Positions 54,626 through 63,690 are shown, counted from the first letter of the stretch. The stretch: DNA of 64,000 nt from Snowella sp. (GCA_003249095.1 QBMS01000005.1:1-64000), one strand, 5' to 3'. The notes: generated by a model not told the origin, from the sequence alone. Numbers and translations are program-made.

Positions 54626-55875
54626 ATTGCTTTTAAGAGTCTCCGTCGCAGTTGATCGAGGGCATTGGAGGCACTGAGGTAGCGTATTCCTGACCGTCCC
54701 CTAGTGTCTCCAAATTGAAACTTGAGACTTTCGACGTTTTCCTGGGGATCAGCAATGCCAAGATAAACGAGTCCAACTGGTTTACTCTCCGTTCCGCCCT
54801 CTGGCCCAGCAATGCCTGTGATACTCAGTCCCCAGTCCGTTTGGAGAGACTGTTTAACGCCCAAAGCCATTTGTTCAGCAACTTCAGGACTAACTGCTCC
54901 AAAGGTTGCGATATCTTCAGGATTTACGCCCAAAAGTTTAATTTTTACCTGATTATGATAAGCAATAATTCCACCATAAAAATAGTAAGAACTGCCTGGG
55001 ATTTCGGTAAACATTGCCCCCAAACCGCCTCCCGTACAGGATTCTGCCACACTTACGGTTTGTCCCTTTTCGAGTAATAATTTACCCACTACAGAGGCGA
55101 TCGTTTCTTCGTCTTGTCCAAAGTAATCTAATCCTGCAATCTCTCGAATTTGAGTCGCTACGGGTTCAATGGCTGCTAGGGCTTCGGCTTCGGAGGTTGC
55201 TTTACTAGAAACTCTCAGACGGACTTCTCCCAGGGCGGCATAGGGCGCGACGGTGGGATTTTTGAGTTCAAAGAGGGGCGCAACTTTTTCAGCGAGGGAT
55301 GATTCCCCAATTCCTCGAAACCGCAAAACCTGACTATAGATGCGTTCCTTTCCCCAACCCTGGCTCTTGAGGTAGGGAACGGCGATATCTTTCCACATCC
55401 GTTTCATTTCCGAGGGAACCCCTGGAAAGGTCAAAAGGGTAATCCCAGGACGGGGTTGCCAGATTAGTCCTGGGGCCGTTCCTGTGGGATTCGCTAAAAT
55501 ATCTGCGCCTTGGGGCAATAGGGCCTGTTTATAGTTATTTTCAGCGATAGGGCGGTTAATACGGGTAAATTTTTCGGTAATGTCAGCGATAATTTCGGGA
55601 CGTTCAATTAAGGGCGTTTCAAAAAAATCCGCGATCGCCTCAGTGGTCAAATCATCAGGGGTCGGGCCGAGGCCACCAGTAAAAATGAGGATAGAAGAGC
55701 GTTGAATCGCCGTAGCAATCACCTGATGGATGCGTTGGGGATTGTCGCCGACGGTGGTTTGATAATAATGGGGAATGCCTAATTGAGCGAGTTCTTCCGC
55801 TAAAAATTGAGCGTTACTGTTCAAGATTTCGCCTAGCAAAAGTTCTGTCCCGACACAAATAATTTCCGCGCTCAT
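54622..55875 (-). CDS. cinA: CinA-family protein (nicotinamide-nucleotide amidase / damage-inducible)
   Basis: The 417-residue protein has an N-terminal MoCF-like domain: EIICVGTELLLGEILNSNAQFLAEEL, IFTGGLGPTPDDLTTEAIADFF and PGVPSEMKRMW. The C-terminal amidase domain has VSVAESCTGGGLGAMFTEIPGSS and SITGIAGPEGGTESKPVG. Bacterial CinA removes the amide from nicotinamide mononucleotide in NAD recycling and carries an ADP-ribose pyrophosphatase activity. The full-length two-domain form is seen. It is a single gene. Confidence 0.95.
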   Translation of the reverse strand: MSAEIICVGTELLLGEILNSNAQFLAEELAQLGIPHYYQTTVGDNPQRIHQVIATAIQRSSILIFTGGLGPTPDDLTTEAIADFFETPLIERPEIIADITEKFTRINRPIAENNYKQALLPQGADILANPTGTAPGLIWQPRPGITLLTFPGVPSEMKRMWKDIAVPYLKSQGWGKERIYSQVLRFRGIGESSLAEKVAPLFELKNPTVAPYAALGEVRLRVSSKATSEAEALAAIEPVATQIREIAGLDYFGQDEETIASVVGKLLLEKGQTVSVAESCTGGGLGAMFTEIPGSSYYFYGGIIAYHNQVKIKLLGVNPEDIATFGAVSPEVAEQMALGVKQSLQTDWGLSITGIAGPEGGTESKPVGLVYLGIADPQENVESLKFQFGDTRGRSGIRYLSASNALDQLRRRLLKAI

Positions 55876-55976
55876 AAATTCTGATTAAATTAAATTTTTC
55901 GCGATCGCGTTTAAATTGACCTAACTAACGTTTGCCTATCTCGTCTATCTCACAAAACATCAATCTAAAATATGAA

Positions 55977-56061
55977 CGGAGAGGGGGGGATTCGAACCCC
56001 CGTTAGGTTTCCCTAAAACAGATTTCGAGTCTGCCGCATTCAACCGCTCTGCCACCTCTCC
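55977..56061 (-). tRNA. tRNA-Ser(CGA)
   Basis: The minus strand forms a full cloverleaf: 5' GGAGAGG pairs with CCTCTCC, then discriminator G. The D-arm is GCAGAGCGGTTGAATGC, and the anticodon loop CTCGAAA gives anticodon CGA. A long variable arm (TTTAGGGAAACCTAA) and a T arm CGGGGGTTCGAATCCCCC follow. The long variable arm is the class II mark of tRNA-Ser. The CCA end is not encoded. The 85-base length is normal. Confidence 0.97.
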
Positions 56062-56307
56062 AGTATCTGGCTTATTTTAACTTAAATTGGCATCAATCAA
56101 ATCAATGGTTGTCTGAAAACAGGCGGATGGGTTGATTTATTCAACAAACTCAAGCCTGGAAAGACGCGATTTTAAGATTTTTTGCTCAGTCCAAGATACG
56201 GTAACTCGTCGCCCTAGTCCGCTATAGAGAAAAACTAAGGGCGATCGCTTTGAGTCCATTAAATCGCGGGTGAGGCGTTTTCGTTTTATCTGCTTAAGTT
56301 TTTATCA

Positions 56308-56484
56308 TCAGGAATTAGAATGGCTTTCTGAACCACTAATCTGCCAACAGTGTTCTAGGAGTTGAATTTGATAAAGATACCAAAAATGGTTTGGATTCCA
56401 AATTGCCTGTTGTTTTGTAGCAAAAATGGGTTGATTCAAATATTGCCAGACAACTCCTCCTATTTGTCTTGTTTTCCAAAACAT
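56308..56484 (-). CDS. Small hypothetical protein, 58 aa
   Basis: The minus-strand frame from ATG 56484 reads MFWKTRQIGGVVWQYLNQPI, then FATKQQAIWNPNHFWYLYQI, then a tail ending SESHSNS. It is rich in Trp and aromatic residues. An AGGAGAGG ribosome site lies about 8 bases upstream of the ATG. It was found by direct translation, because a longer frame in another phase (56336-56563) covers it. The strong ribosome site and biased composition favour a real small gene. Function is unknown. Confidence 0.55.
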   Translation of the reverse strand: MFWKTRQIGGVVWQYLNQPIFATKQQAIWNPNHFWYLYQIQLLEHCWQISGSESHSNS

Positions 56485-56841
56485 AATTGCATCCTCTCCT
56501 AAACAAAAAGTTAGTTAAAATAAATGAAGGTAATAGTAAATATTTTTTGGGAAAATCGCCCATTCCGTACTGAGAAATGATCCTTAAGTCTTAGAGTATA
56601 AATTATTTGAATTAAACTCTTAGGTGATCATCAGGAAAGGAATTTTAGAACCTCTGAAAAGTGGATAATTTTATCCTTTTCTCAGTAAACTCACTTCACG
56701 CTTTGACTATCGCTTGTAACCGATCAATGAGTAGTCTCACACCGTAATTTTTTAGGATTAACAAGCTTAATCCCTACTTTAAATTTTCCCACTTGCTCCA
56801 AGATCCATAACACCCTCTTTACAGCTTGTAATAATTAAAGA
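56485..56841. other. Intergenic region upstream of the small protein gene
   Basis: The 357 bases contain the ribosome site of the 58-codon gene near 56493 and otherwise only AT-rich sequence. I see no convincing gene, RNA or repeat. Confidence 0.3.
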
Positions 56842-57219
56842 TTAGTCGGGCTGTCCTTCTGAACAATCACGGGTGATATCAATCACGATCTGTCCCCCAA
56901 AGTCGGGAATCGGGGGAGCAACCTTGGTGAGTTGGACTCGGACTTTCTGCACTAGAGGGAGGGTTAAAACGGCATCGGCGATCGTTTGAGTGAGTCGTTC
57001 TACGAGGGCAAACTTTTTTTGGGAGACCAATTGTTTAACCAGGGCGATCGCCTGACGATAATCAACGGTATCGGTAAGCTGGTCAGTTTTCCCTGGTGGC
57101 AACAGATCAACCCAAATCGTCAAGGTAACGTCAAACCACTGTCCCAAAATCTGCTCTTCTTCCAAAAATCCCGTATAACCATAGCAACGAATATTTTTCA
57201 CCTGAATTGTATCAGTCAT
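56842..57219 (-). CDS. folB: Dihydroneopterin aldolase
   Basis: FolB cleaves dihydroneopterin to hydroxymethyl-dihydropterin and glycolaldehyde in folate synthesis. The 125-residue product has NIRCYGYTGFLEEEQILGQWFDV, TDTVDYRQAIALVKQLV, LVERLTQTIADAVL and the final VRVQLTKVAPPIPDFGGQIVIDI. The Glu in EEEQ and the Lys in TKVAPP are typical active-site residues. The T-fold would form an octamer. Confidence 0.95.
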   Translation of the reverse strand: MTDTIQVKNIRCYGYTGFLEEEQILGQWFDVTLTIWVDLLPPGKTDQLTDTVDYRQAIALVKQLVSQKKFALVERLTQTIADAVLTLPLVQKVRVQLTKVAPPIPDFGGQIVIDITRDCSEGQPD

Positions 57220-57555
57220 TTTTTAAATATCACCTATAAGTTTTTTATTTTGTGCATTAATGAAACTCTAAGTTTCGATGGTCAGGATTTTAGTCATTCT
57301 GATGTATAGTTTATCAGCAAATTAGGACTCACCGTCTATACCGTAGCTTAGTTGATTATAACCCATCAAAAAAACTAAAATGCTGCGGAGACAAAAATTT
57401 TCTGGAAAAACGTCGGTTGGGAATGACAACTTCCGTATCTTAGCAAGGTCAGAATTTAATCTGTTAGGATAATATTCTAATCTTTAAGAATCAATAATTC
57501 TTTTGATTTCTTAATAATTCCCAGTTCAACATTGCAAAAGTTGCACAAAGGTACT
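57220..57555. other. Intergenic region between folB and zinc peptidase
   Basis: The 336-base divergent region holds the promoters of both neighbours. A plus-strand TTG at 57532 opens a frame in phase with the peptidase, but the ATG at 57556 is preferred. No RNA gene is evident. Confidence 0.3.
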
Positions 57556-58155
57556 ATGAAAAAATCTTTGGTGAGTGGATTAATTGCCCTAGTATTTCTT
57601 TCCATATTTGTTAAACCCGCCTCTGCTGAATGGGATTACGCCACCCTAGAAGTCGTGAGCAATGCCTTGGATACTTTTTGGGGATCTTTTTTTAAGAGAA
57701 TGAAAATTCGATACCGTTACCCCGTTGTTTATCCCCATCAGCGAGTGGTTCGGACTCCCTGCGGCCCTGCTGAACTAGCCCATTATTGCGCCCAAGACAA
57801 CACAATTCACCTCAATATTCCTAGAATGACCCGTTTAGCCAATAGCCAAGGAGATGCGGCGGCTTACTATGGATTAGCCCATGAATATGGTCATTCAGTT
57901 CAAAATCAGTTGGGATTATTCAATCAAAATATTCCTCTCGTCCGATTGGAACTTCAGGCAGATTGTTTAGCGGGAGTTTTCTTTGCGGCGACGGATCGGG
58001 TGGGGGTATTAGAGCCAGGAGATCTCGAAGAAGGAATGATTACCGCCAAAATGATGGGAGATTATGATTATCACGATGTTCAACATCACGGAACCCCGAA
58101 GCAACGAATGAATGCTTTTATGAAGGGTTTTAAAAATCCTCGTAATTGTTTTTAA
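57556..58155 (+). CDS. Secreted neutral zinc metallopeptidase
   Basis: From ATG 57556 the protein is 199 residues, with a signal peptide (about 1-24, MKKSLVSGLIALVFLSIF then PASA). The mature part carries a zinc site HEYGH (about 109-113, in GLAHEYGHSVQNQLG) and a nearby ELQADCLAG motif with the third-ligand Glu. This is the pattern of the putative zinc peptidase family PF04228. The Cys pairs may form disulfides. It is probably periplasmic. No substrate is known. Confidence 0.88.
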   Translation: MKKSLVSGLIALVFLSIFVKPASAEWDYATLEVVSNALDTFWGSFFKRMKIRYRYPVVYPHQRVVRTPCGPAELAHYCAQDNTIHLNIPRMTRLANSQGDAAAYYGLAHEYGHSVQNQLGLFNQNIPLVRLELQADCLAGVFFAATDRVGVLEPGDLEEGMITAKMMGDYDYHDVQHHGTPKQRMNAFMKGFKNPRNCF

Positions 58156-58297
58156 AATAGATTTTTGTGGATTTCTCTTTCATTAAAAATCACTCATTTA
58201 TTGGGGATCTAAGAGCGTTGAGTATTTTGATTGATTGGTAATAGATAGATGAAGTGAAATCAAAGTTCTAGCTTTGTTCGAGATGTATAAAAGGCAA

Positions 58298-59263
58298 TTA
58301 TTTTTTGACAGTTTCTAGCCACTGAATGACGGTTTTTCCCAAGTTCACTCCTTCTAGGCGATCGATTTCTCGAATTCCCGTTGGACTAGTGACATTCACT
58401 TCGGTTAAGTAGCCTCCAATGACATCAATGCCGACGAGATATAAACCATCTTGGACTAATTTCGGGCCAACGATCGCACAAATTTGCTGTTCTCGGTCGG
58501 TAATTTCGGTTTTTGCCACCCTTCCACCCACGGCCATATTGCCGCGAAATTCTTGCCCTGTGGGAATGCGATTCACCGCACCAATGGGTTCGCCATTCAA
58601 TAAAATAATACGTTTATCACCGTCTTTGGCTTCGGGTAAAAATCGTTGAACCATGACTGGCTCCTGTCCCTGTTGGGTACTAACTTCGATCATGGAATTA
58701 AAATTGCGATCGCCTGGTTCAAGGAAAAGAATACCTTCTCCTGCCTTTCCTCCTAAGGGTTTAAGAACGGCTTGCTGATGTTTTTCCACAAATTGCCGAA
58801 TCAAAGCTTTATCTTGACTCACCATTGTTGCGGGCATAACCGACAGAAATTGAAAAGTGTACATTTTTTCATTGGCATTGCGCAATCCCTGGGGAGAATT
58901 AATCACTAAGGTTTTGGCGGGATCAATCAAATCCAAAATATAGGTGACATAGAGATAACGCACATTAACAGGCGGATCTTTTCGCATCAAGACCGCATCC
59001 ATTTCTTCCAAATTGCGAACCACAGGCTCAGAAACCTGATACCAATCAGGAGCCGCGACCCAACGCCCTTCTACCAATTCAACGGGGGTTAATGTTAACT
59101 GTTGTAATGACGCGCAGGCTTTCCCATCCATCACACTCAATTGATGAATTTCTGTCACCCAAACTTCATGACCCAATATTTGGGCGGCTTCCATGATGGC
59201 GACACTGGTATCATGGGTGGGATCGAGCAGGGAAAGGCGATCGATAATAAAAGCAAGTTTCAT
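58298..59263 (-). CDS. gshB: Glutathione synthetase
   Basis: GshB joins gamma-glutamylcysteine and glycine using ATP. From ATG 59263 (MKLAFIIDRLSLLDPTHD) it is 321 residues. ATP-grasp features are AVLKPLGGKAGEGILFL, VMVQRFLPEAKDGDKRIILLNGEPIGAVNRIP, GLYLVGIDVIGGYLTEVNVTSPTGI. The N-terminal substrate part reads DAVLMRKDPPVNVRYLYVTYIL. The gene fits the typical bacterial short form. Neighbouring accessory genes are separate. Confidence 0.95.
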   Translation of the reverse strand: MKLAFIIDRLSLLDPTHDTSVAIMEAAQILGHEVWVTEIHQLSVMDGKACASLQQLTLTPVELVEGRWVAAPDWYQVSEPVVRNLEEMDAVLMRKDPPVNVRYLYVTYILDLIDPAKTLVINSPQGLRNANEKMYTFQFLSVMPATMVSQDKALIRQFVEKHQQAVLKPLGGKAGEGILFLEPGDRNFNSMIEVSTQQGQEPVMVQRFLPEAKDGDKRIILLNGEPIGAVNRIPTGQEFRGNMAVGGRVAKTEITDREQQICAIVGPKLVQDGLYLVGIDVIGGYLTEVNVTSPTGIREIDRLEGVNLGKTVIQWLETVKK

Positions 59264-59342
59264 AGAGTCTAGCCCCACATTCTATAGATTGATCAGCACA
59301 TTAAATAATAACCTTGTTGGGTCTTTTCTCTATTCTTCAAAA

Positions 59343-59606
59343 TTACAGAATTGACTTTATGGGAAATCTTTCAGGATTTTTAATAATATCTGTACTTAAA
59401 TCAACATCTAAATCTGGCCAATAAAAATGATTAGGAGAAGGTTCTTGCACATTTAATATTTGTTTAACCGAAGCCTCTTTAAACCAAGGAAAATTTTCGT
59501 AATCAAGAAACATTTCATCATTTTCGGCAAGTATCCATATTCCGTGAGAGGATATATGGGTAACTTCAACTGTTAAAATGTTTTTTCCAAGCGTTTCTAA
59601 TTTCAT
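59343..59606 (-). CDS. DUF2442-family protein
   Basis: From ATG 59606 (MKLETLGKNILTVEVTHISSHG) the protein is 87 residues; the frame opens slightly earlier. It shows the DUF2442 pattern: GIWILAENDEMFLDYENFPWFKEASVKQI, and NHFYWPDLDVDLSTDIIKNPERFP. DUF2442 is a short beta-rich domain often paired with DUF4160 in predicted toxin-antitoxin-like loci. It overlaps the DUF4160 gene end. Confidence 0.85.
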   Translation of the reverse strand: MKLETLGKNILTVEVTHISSHGIWILAENDEMFLDYENFPWFKEASVKQILNVQEPSPNHFYWPDLDVDLSTDIIKNPERFPIKSIL

Positions 59607-59805
59607 TTTGTCGTTCCTCAATGATTTTTTCAATAGTTTTAAGTTGTTGCCGAGATAATTTGTAGTTACGAGCTAATTCAATTTGGGGTTCGAGCCAAAA
59701 CTTCGCTTCTCCATCTCCACAATAAACATGAACGTGCATTCTTAGTTCTTCACGAGAGAAGAAAAAGAAACGATAGTTATCTTCTCGAAATATTGTTGGA
59801 TTCAT
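59566..59805 (-). CDS. DUF4160-family protein
   Basis: The 79-residue protein has PTIFREDNYRFFFFSREELRMHVHVYCGDGEAKFWLEPQIELARN, the DUF4160 core with HVHV and WLEP. The C-terminal helix reads LSRQQLKTIEKIIEER. DUF4160 and DUF2442 genes are frequent neighbours and may form a toxin-antitoxin-like pair, with DUF4160 the likely toxin. It lies directly downstream of an RNA repair operon on the same strand. Confidence 0.85.
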   Translation of the reverse strand: MNPTIFREDNYRFFFFSREELRMHVHVYCGDGEAKFWLEPQIELARNYKLSRQQLKTIEKIIEERQNEIRNAWKKHFNS

Positions 59806-59824
59806 AAATATTTTATTTTAACGG

Positions 59825-60661
59825 TTAAAAGTCACCTTCAGCGACCTGTAAGCAAGTTAATCCTAATTGTCGCCACATTTGTACTACTTGATTTCTATCA
59901 TCTAATACAAAATCAATATTATAAAAACCTCGAATTTGAGTGTCAAATATTTCTTTCTTGATAATAGCATCTTTGCGAAAATCTCCTGTCTCTCTCATGA
60001 TTAATTTTTCATAATTAATTTGATGTTTATCTAAAAAATTAATCGTTTGTTCTCGATATTTATCTTCTCTCCCTGATACTAATAGCACTAACTTATCTTT
60101 AATTAAGGAAGCTACAACAGGATTTAAGATATCATTTTCACACCTTGAAGCATCGTAGGGACTTCTACCATTCAAAAGAGCTAAGGTTCCATCAAGGTCA
60201 CAAATAATGGCATGGGGTAAATTGGGGTCAATAACAATTTCCTCTGGCTTGGGAGCCAAAAAATCGTTATACATTTGTCGAATAACTTTTTCCCCAACGG
60301 AATTTAGGCGATTAAGATCTCTTTTAATGCACGTTTCAAGTTCAACATCAGTAAAATCTTGAATAATAACTTCTGCGATACCCTTAGTTAATTCTCGAAT
60401 TGTCTTTTCGTGTTTGGGATGCAAATTAGTATCATCAATAATCACGTGCTTTCCTTCTTCGAGAGCCATTAACATGATTTGATTCCGAATTTTTAGGACA
60501 AATTTTTCTGCATCTTTAGAATGCTTGGAATTGTCTAGCATTGCTCTCAAATCATCTTTATTGATACGTTTATATTGATTAGGGTTTTTATCAATCAGTT
60601 TTTTTGCCCAGGTAGATTTTCCGCTTCCTGGCAATCCCTTAGTCATAATCACTTTTTTCAT
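59825..60661 (-). CDS. T4-type polynucleotide kinase/phosphatase (Pnkp)
   Basis: The 278-residue protein has an N-terminal kinase domain with P-loop GLPGSGKS (about 9-16) and RINKDDLR (about 32-39), then a C-terminal acylphosphatase-like phosphatase domain with DLDGT (about 155-159). The final VLDDRNQVVQMWRQLGLTCLQ then VAEGDF is very close to the end of T4 Pnkp. It should heal RNA breaks by removing 2',3'-cyclic or 3' phosphate and adding a 5' phosphate. It overlaps the RNA ligase gene by four bases. Confidence 0.93.
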   Translation of the reverse strand: MKKVIMTKGLPGSGKSTWAKKLIDKNPNQYKRINKDDLRAMLDNSKHSKDAEKFVLKIRNQIMLMALEEGKHVIIDDTNLHPKHEKTIRELTKGIAEVIIQDFTDVELETCIKRDLNRLNSVGEKVIRQMYNDFLAPKPEEIVIDPNLPHAIICDLDGTLALLNGRSPYDASRCENDILNPVVASLIKDKLVLLVSGREDKYREQTINFLDKHQINYEKLIMRETGDFRKDAIIKKEIFDTQIRGFYNIDFVLDDRNQVVQMWRQLGLTCLQVAEGDF

Positions 60662-61671
60662 ATTTCTAGTTTAAAGGGTTTACTATGCTCAGGTTTAATC
60701 ATTTTCCAAATTAGCTCGGAAGGATCTTTTTCATCTAATAGGCGAAACATGACGTGGGGATATTTTTGAGTTAAAAAATAGGCGGCTGTTTCCTTGCGAG
60801 TCTCAAAGGTTTTAAAGGCAGATTTTGCTTCTGATAAAATCGCGTCAAATTGCTGGGTTAATTCCATTTTAGTTTGTTTAACCCATTCATAAAATTCATC
60901 GGGAACTTTTTCTAGTAATTCTTCAAAGGATTTTCCTGTGGCGAGATTTTCCCAGACAACGGTGCTAGAAGTTTGAGTAATAATACGATGGAGTCTGACG
61001 TATTCTGAGAATTTGACTTTGACCCGAAATCCATTTTTAAAACGAATGACAAAACCTTCCTGATTTTCTTTTTCAATTTCTCGTAATTGGCTTAAATCAT
61101 TAATGCCATTAAATTTTTTGACGATGGGAAAACCAATATCGGGAATCAATAAATCTTGACCTGTTTGAGAGTCTAGGACTGCCAATAAAATGAGGTCATC
61201 TAGGTCGCCATAATTAACCACAATTCTGTTTTCGGGATAAATAATTTCAAATAAATAGGTATGTTCCCGATTGAGTGAATTAAAGGTATGGCCATAACGA
61301 TCGCGTAATAATTGGGTAGCGTGCAGGGCTTGATCGCTGCTAAAACTTCCCCTAGTGGCGATCGCGGGCTTATCATTAATCCAATAAAGAATTCCTAGAG
61401 AACCATCTTCTTTATTAAAAACATCAAAGGCTTCCTGGGGAATTTCTTCAGGAGAATGTTCCTCTAAATTGAAGAATTTTTTAAAGGGTCTGGCGACAAT
61501 ATTCATTTCTTTGTCGAGAATTAATCCTCGCGTCATGAGGGTGATCTCATTCCAAAGTTTTTGATATTGAACCAAGGGAGAATAGTTATAAATAAACAGA
61601 TCAGTATCAGGATGTTTTTGCACTAATACTAATTTTTGTTCGAGCATTGACTTTAATAAATCTTTGTCCAT
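60658..61671 (-). CDS. T4 Rnl1-type RNA ligase
   Basis: From ATG 61671 (MDKDLLKSMLEQK) the protein is 337 residues. The nucleotidyl-transfer motif KEDGS (K87 to S91) and RGLIL (48-52) give the ligase core, and TYLFEIIYPENRIVVNYG, EGFVIRFKNG and VKVKFSEYVRL supply motifs III to V. The C-terminal tail matches the tRNA-repair ligase Rnl1 of phage T4 in length and style. It forms an operon with Pnkp, as in T4, where the two repair tRNAs cut by host nucleases such as PrrC. Here it sits in a bacterial chromosome. Confidence 0.9.
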   Translation of the reverse strand: MDKDLLKSMLEQKLVLVQKHPDTDLFIYNYSPLVQYQKLWNEITLMTRGLILDKEMNIVARPFKKFFNLEEHSPEEIPQEAFDVFNKEDGSLGILYWINDKPAIATRGSFSSDQALHATQLLRDRYGHTFNSLNREHTYLFEIIYPENRIVVNYGDLDDLILLAVLDSQTGQDLLIPDIGFPIVKKFNGINDLSQLREIEKENQEGFVIRFKNGFRVKVKFSEYVRLHRIITQTSSTVVWENLATGKSFEELLEKVPDEFYEWVKQTKMELTQQFDAILSEAKSAFKTFETRKETAAYFLTQKYPHVMFRLLDEKDPSELIWKMIKPEHSKPFKLEI

Positions 61672-61840
61672 GCGTTTTTTTGTAATGCTAAATTTTTTTT
61701 GCAAAACTGAAGTAATTTACAAATTTATCAAATACTTTTTGGAACATAAGTTTAAGGACAAAAGATATTCTGTCCCTACGGCTGTGTTGTATTTCTATTA
61801 GTTTTGGATTTTTAAGGCCTATCCCAGAATTGTATTGAAA

Positions 61841-62101
61841 TTAGACAGCCAATAAGGGATCTAGTTTTTTTTGTCTTTCTAGAGCATGGAGATCGTCACA
61901 GCCACCGATATGCTGATCGTCAATAAAAATCTGGGGAAGACTCCTGCTTCCGTTTGCCCGATCTGCCATCTTGTTTCTGGCTTCATTATCTCCGTCAATG
62001 CAATATTCCGTAAATTCCACATTTTTTCTATTTAATAAAGCCTTGGCCCGAATGCAAAAAGGACAGGAACTCCAGGTATAAATTTCAACTTTGGCTGCCA
62101 T
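61841..62101 (-). CDS. Glutaredoxin (GrxC type)
   Basis: From ATG 62101 (MAAKVEIYTWSSCPFC) the protein is 86 residues, with the redox motif CPFC (about 14-17), ANGSRSLPQIFIDDQHIGGCDDL and the cis-Pro in LPQIF. It reduces disulfides with glutathione, so it pairs functionally with gshB nearby, though not in an operon with it. Confidence 0.95.
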   Translation of the reverse strand: MAAKVEIYTWSSCPFCIRAKALLNRKNVEFTEYCIDGDNEARNKMADRANGSRSLPQIFIDDQHIGGCDDLHALERQKKLDPLLAV

Positions 62102-62113
62102 ATTTTTTGTCAA

Positions 62114-62591
62114 TGTAAAGTAACGTTTCTATTTGTGATTGTAAACTGTGGTTAAGATAAAGAGCAATATGAGCGGACAAGAAGTGACAATTTATTTTCT
62201 CTTGGTGGGTAACATTCTATCAATGAAATGAGTTCTTCTAACCGCTTAAAATAATCTCCTCAAAACGGTATTTAGCAGATCCTATTGGTAACCGCTGCAT
62301 AATGATAGGGCAAAATCCAGACCATCAATCACGAAATTACTAAATCACCATAATGTCTCAAAATATCCTTAATTCTGAGATTAGAGGCTAAATCTTAGTA
62401 ATTCTTGTCATCAAGTTGATGATCGTCTGTTCTTCTTTCGTTTAATGGGAGAAGAAACCGCGATCGCCCAATCAAAGCAAGAAAACAGAGATAAAACGCG
62501 ATCGTTGAATTACTATCAAATTTATAAAAAAGTTAACAAAGCCTATAAAATAGTTAACAAACGCCTATCAAAAGCAAAAGGTTCAATTTTT
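62114..62591. other. Intergenic region upstream of psbX
   Basis: The 478 bases before psbX include an open frame from ATG 62445 in phase with psbX. Its 49 residues before the psbX Met are Lys/Asn-rich ([20 protein letters not shown]) and unlike any photosystem II leader, so it is probably a chance extension. No RNA family is recognised. Confidence 0.4.
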
Positions 62592-62714
62592 ATGACTCCT
62601 ACTTTAGCGAATTTCCTCTGGAGCCTAGTTTTGGGTGCCGTAATTGTGGTAATCCCCTTTACCGCCGCCCTGATCTTCATCAGCCAGAAAGATAAAATCA
62701 AGCGCAATTTCTAA
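62592..62714 (+). CDS. psbX: Photosystem II protein PsbX
   Basis: The 40-residue protein starts at ATG 62592 ([20 protein letters not shown]) and has one membrane helix followed by [11 protein letters not shown], a close match in length and style to cyanobacterial PsbX. It is a small photosystem II subunit near the QB site and cytochrome b559. A 49-codon in-frame upstream extension exists, but the psbX start is preferred on length and on the conserved N terminus. Confidence 0.9.
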   Translation: MTPTLANFLWSLVLGAVIVVIPFTAALIFISQKDKIKRNF

Positions 62715-62725
62715 GTCGTATTATT

Positions 62726-62754
62726 CCCCACTCTTAATTTACTCAAGGGTGGGG
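62726..62754 (+). terminator. Hairpin downstream of psbX
   Basis: CCCCACTCTT (62726-62735) pairs with AAGGGTGGGG (62745-62754), with one G-T pair, around a 9-base loop. No strong T-run follows. It could stabilise the psbX mRNA 3' end or act as a weak terminator before ycf66. Confidence 0.5.
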
Positions 62755-62821
62755 TGACTAAAGCAAACAAGTGAGTAAAAACTCGCTACCATAGAAGCAA
62801 GAATGAAAGGCGATCACATCA

Positions 62822-63679
62822 ATGGTAAATTTTGGGCTAAACTCAGCAAGTATTTTAGGGATTTTCTTGGCAGTCGCTGGAGCAGGGTTGTATTTCTTGC
62901 GTACTATTCGCCCTGAAGTTTCTAGGGATTATGATATTTTCTTTTCGGCTGTCGGTCTGCTGTGTGGTTTAATCCTCCTCTTTCAGGGATGGCGACTCGA
63001 CCCAATTTTACAATTTGGTCAACTTTTGCTCACGGGATCAACCGTATTTTTTGCGGTAGAAACCATTCGCCTACGGGGAATTACCACCGAACAAGCCCGA
63101 CGCAATAGCCCGATCGCCGATGATCGCCGCGTTAGTAAAACCAGGGTTTATACCGAAGCTGAATTAGACCAGATCGAACCCTACGAGGAAGAAGAAGAGT
63201 ATAGCAATAACAGACGTTTACGGGGATATACCGAACCGCGTCCTAGTCGCACCACAAGGACTGAAAACGAGCCTCCCCGTTCTAGCCGAAATCGTCGTCC
63301 CGCTTCCCCTCCAGTAGAGCCAAAAAATAGTCCGCGCAGTCGTCCTTCTCGACGACCTGAACCCGATAATTATAATAATTGGGAGGATTCCTCGGATGTA
63401 TGGGAAGAAAAACCCGCCCCTCGTCGTCCCCGCCGTCCTCGTCCCGATGATGAGTCTACCGAAAATACCTCTCGTCCCCCCCGACAACGTCGCCCCCGTC
63501 CCGAAGAAAATCCTTCTCCCAGACAATATGAGGATGAAGCCCCTGCGCCCTATGTAGATTATCAACCGATTGATGAGTCTGACTCCGATCCAGATACCTG
63601 GGAAAATTCTTCTGCCGATAACGAACCTCCCAGACGCGATCGCCCCGATGCTGAAGCGACCTCCCGTTTTGATTATTAG
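62822..63679 (+). CDS. ycf66: Ycf66-family protein
   Basis: The 285-residue protein begins with about four membrane-type segments (residues about 1-85): GLNSASILGIFLAVAGAGLYF, then LLCGLILLFQGWRLDP. A conserved stretch VETIRLRGITTEQARRN follows, and then a long Arg/Pro/Glu-rich low-complexity tail (about 105-285). This matches Ycf66, encoded in some plastid genomes and in cyanobacteria. Function is unknown. The tail is probably disordered. Confidence 0.9.
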   Translation: MVNFGLNSASILGIFLAVAGAGLYFLRTIRPEVSRDYDIFFSAVGLLCGLILLFQGWRLDPILQFGQLLLTGSTVFFAVETIRLRGITTEQARRNSPIADDRRVSKTRVYTEAELDQIEPYEEEEEYSNNRRLRGYTEPRPSRTTRTENEPPRSSRNRRPASPPVEPKNSPRSRPSRRPEPDNYNNWEDSSDVWEEKPAPRRPRRPRPDDESTENTSRPPRQRRPRPEENPSPRQYEDEAPAPYVDYQPIDESDSDPDTWENSSADNEPPRRDRPDAEATSRFDY

Positions 63680-63690
63680 ATTGAATCAGA

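Noticed and set aside
62445..62591. 49-codon N-terminal extension of psbX
   Set aside because: PsbX proteins are about 40 residues, and the ATG at 62592 gives the conserved N terminus. The extension is charged and unlike a targeting leader.
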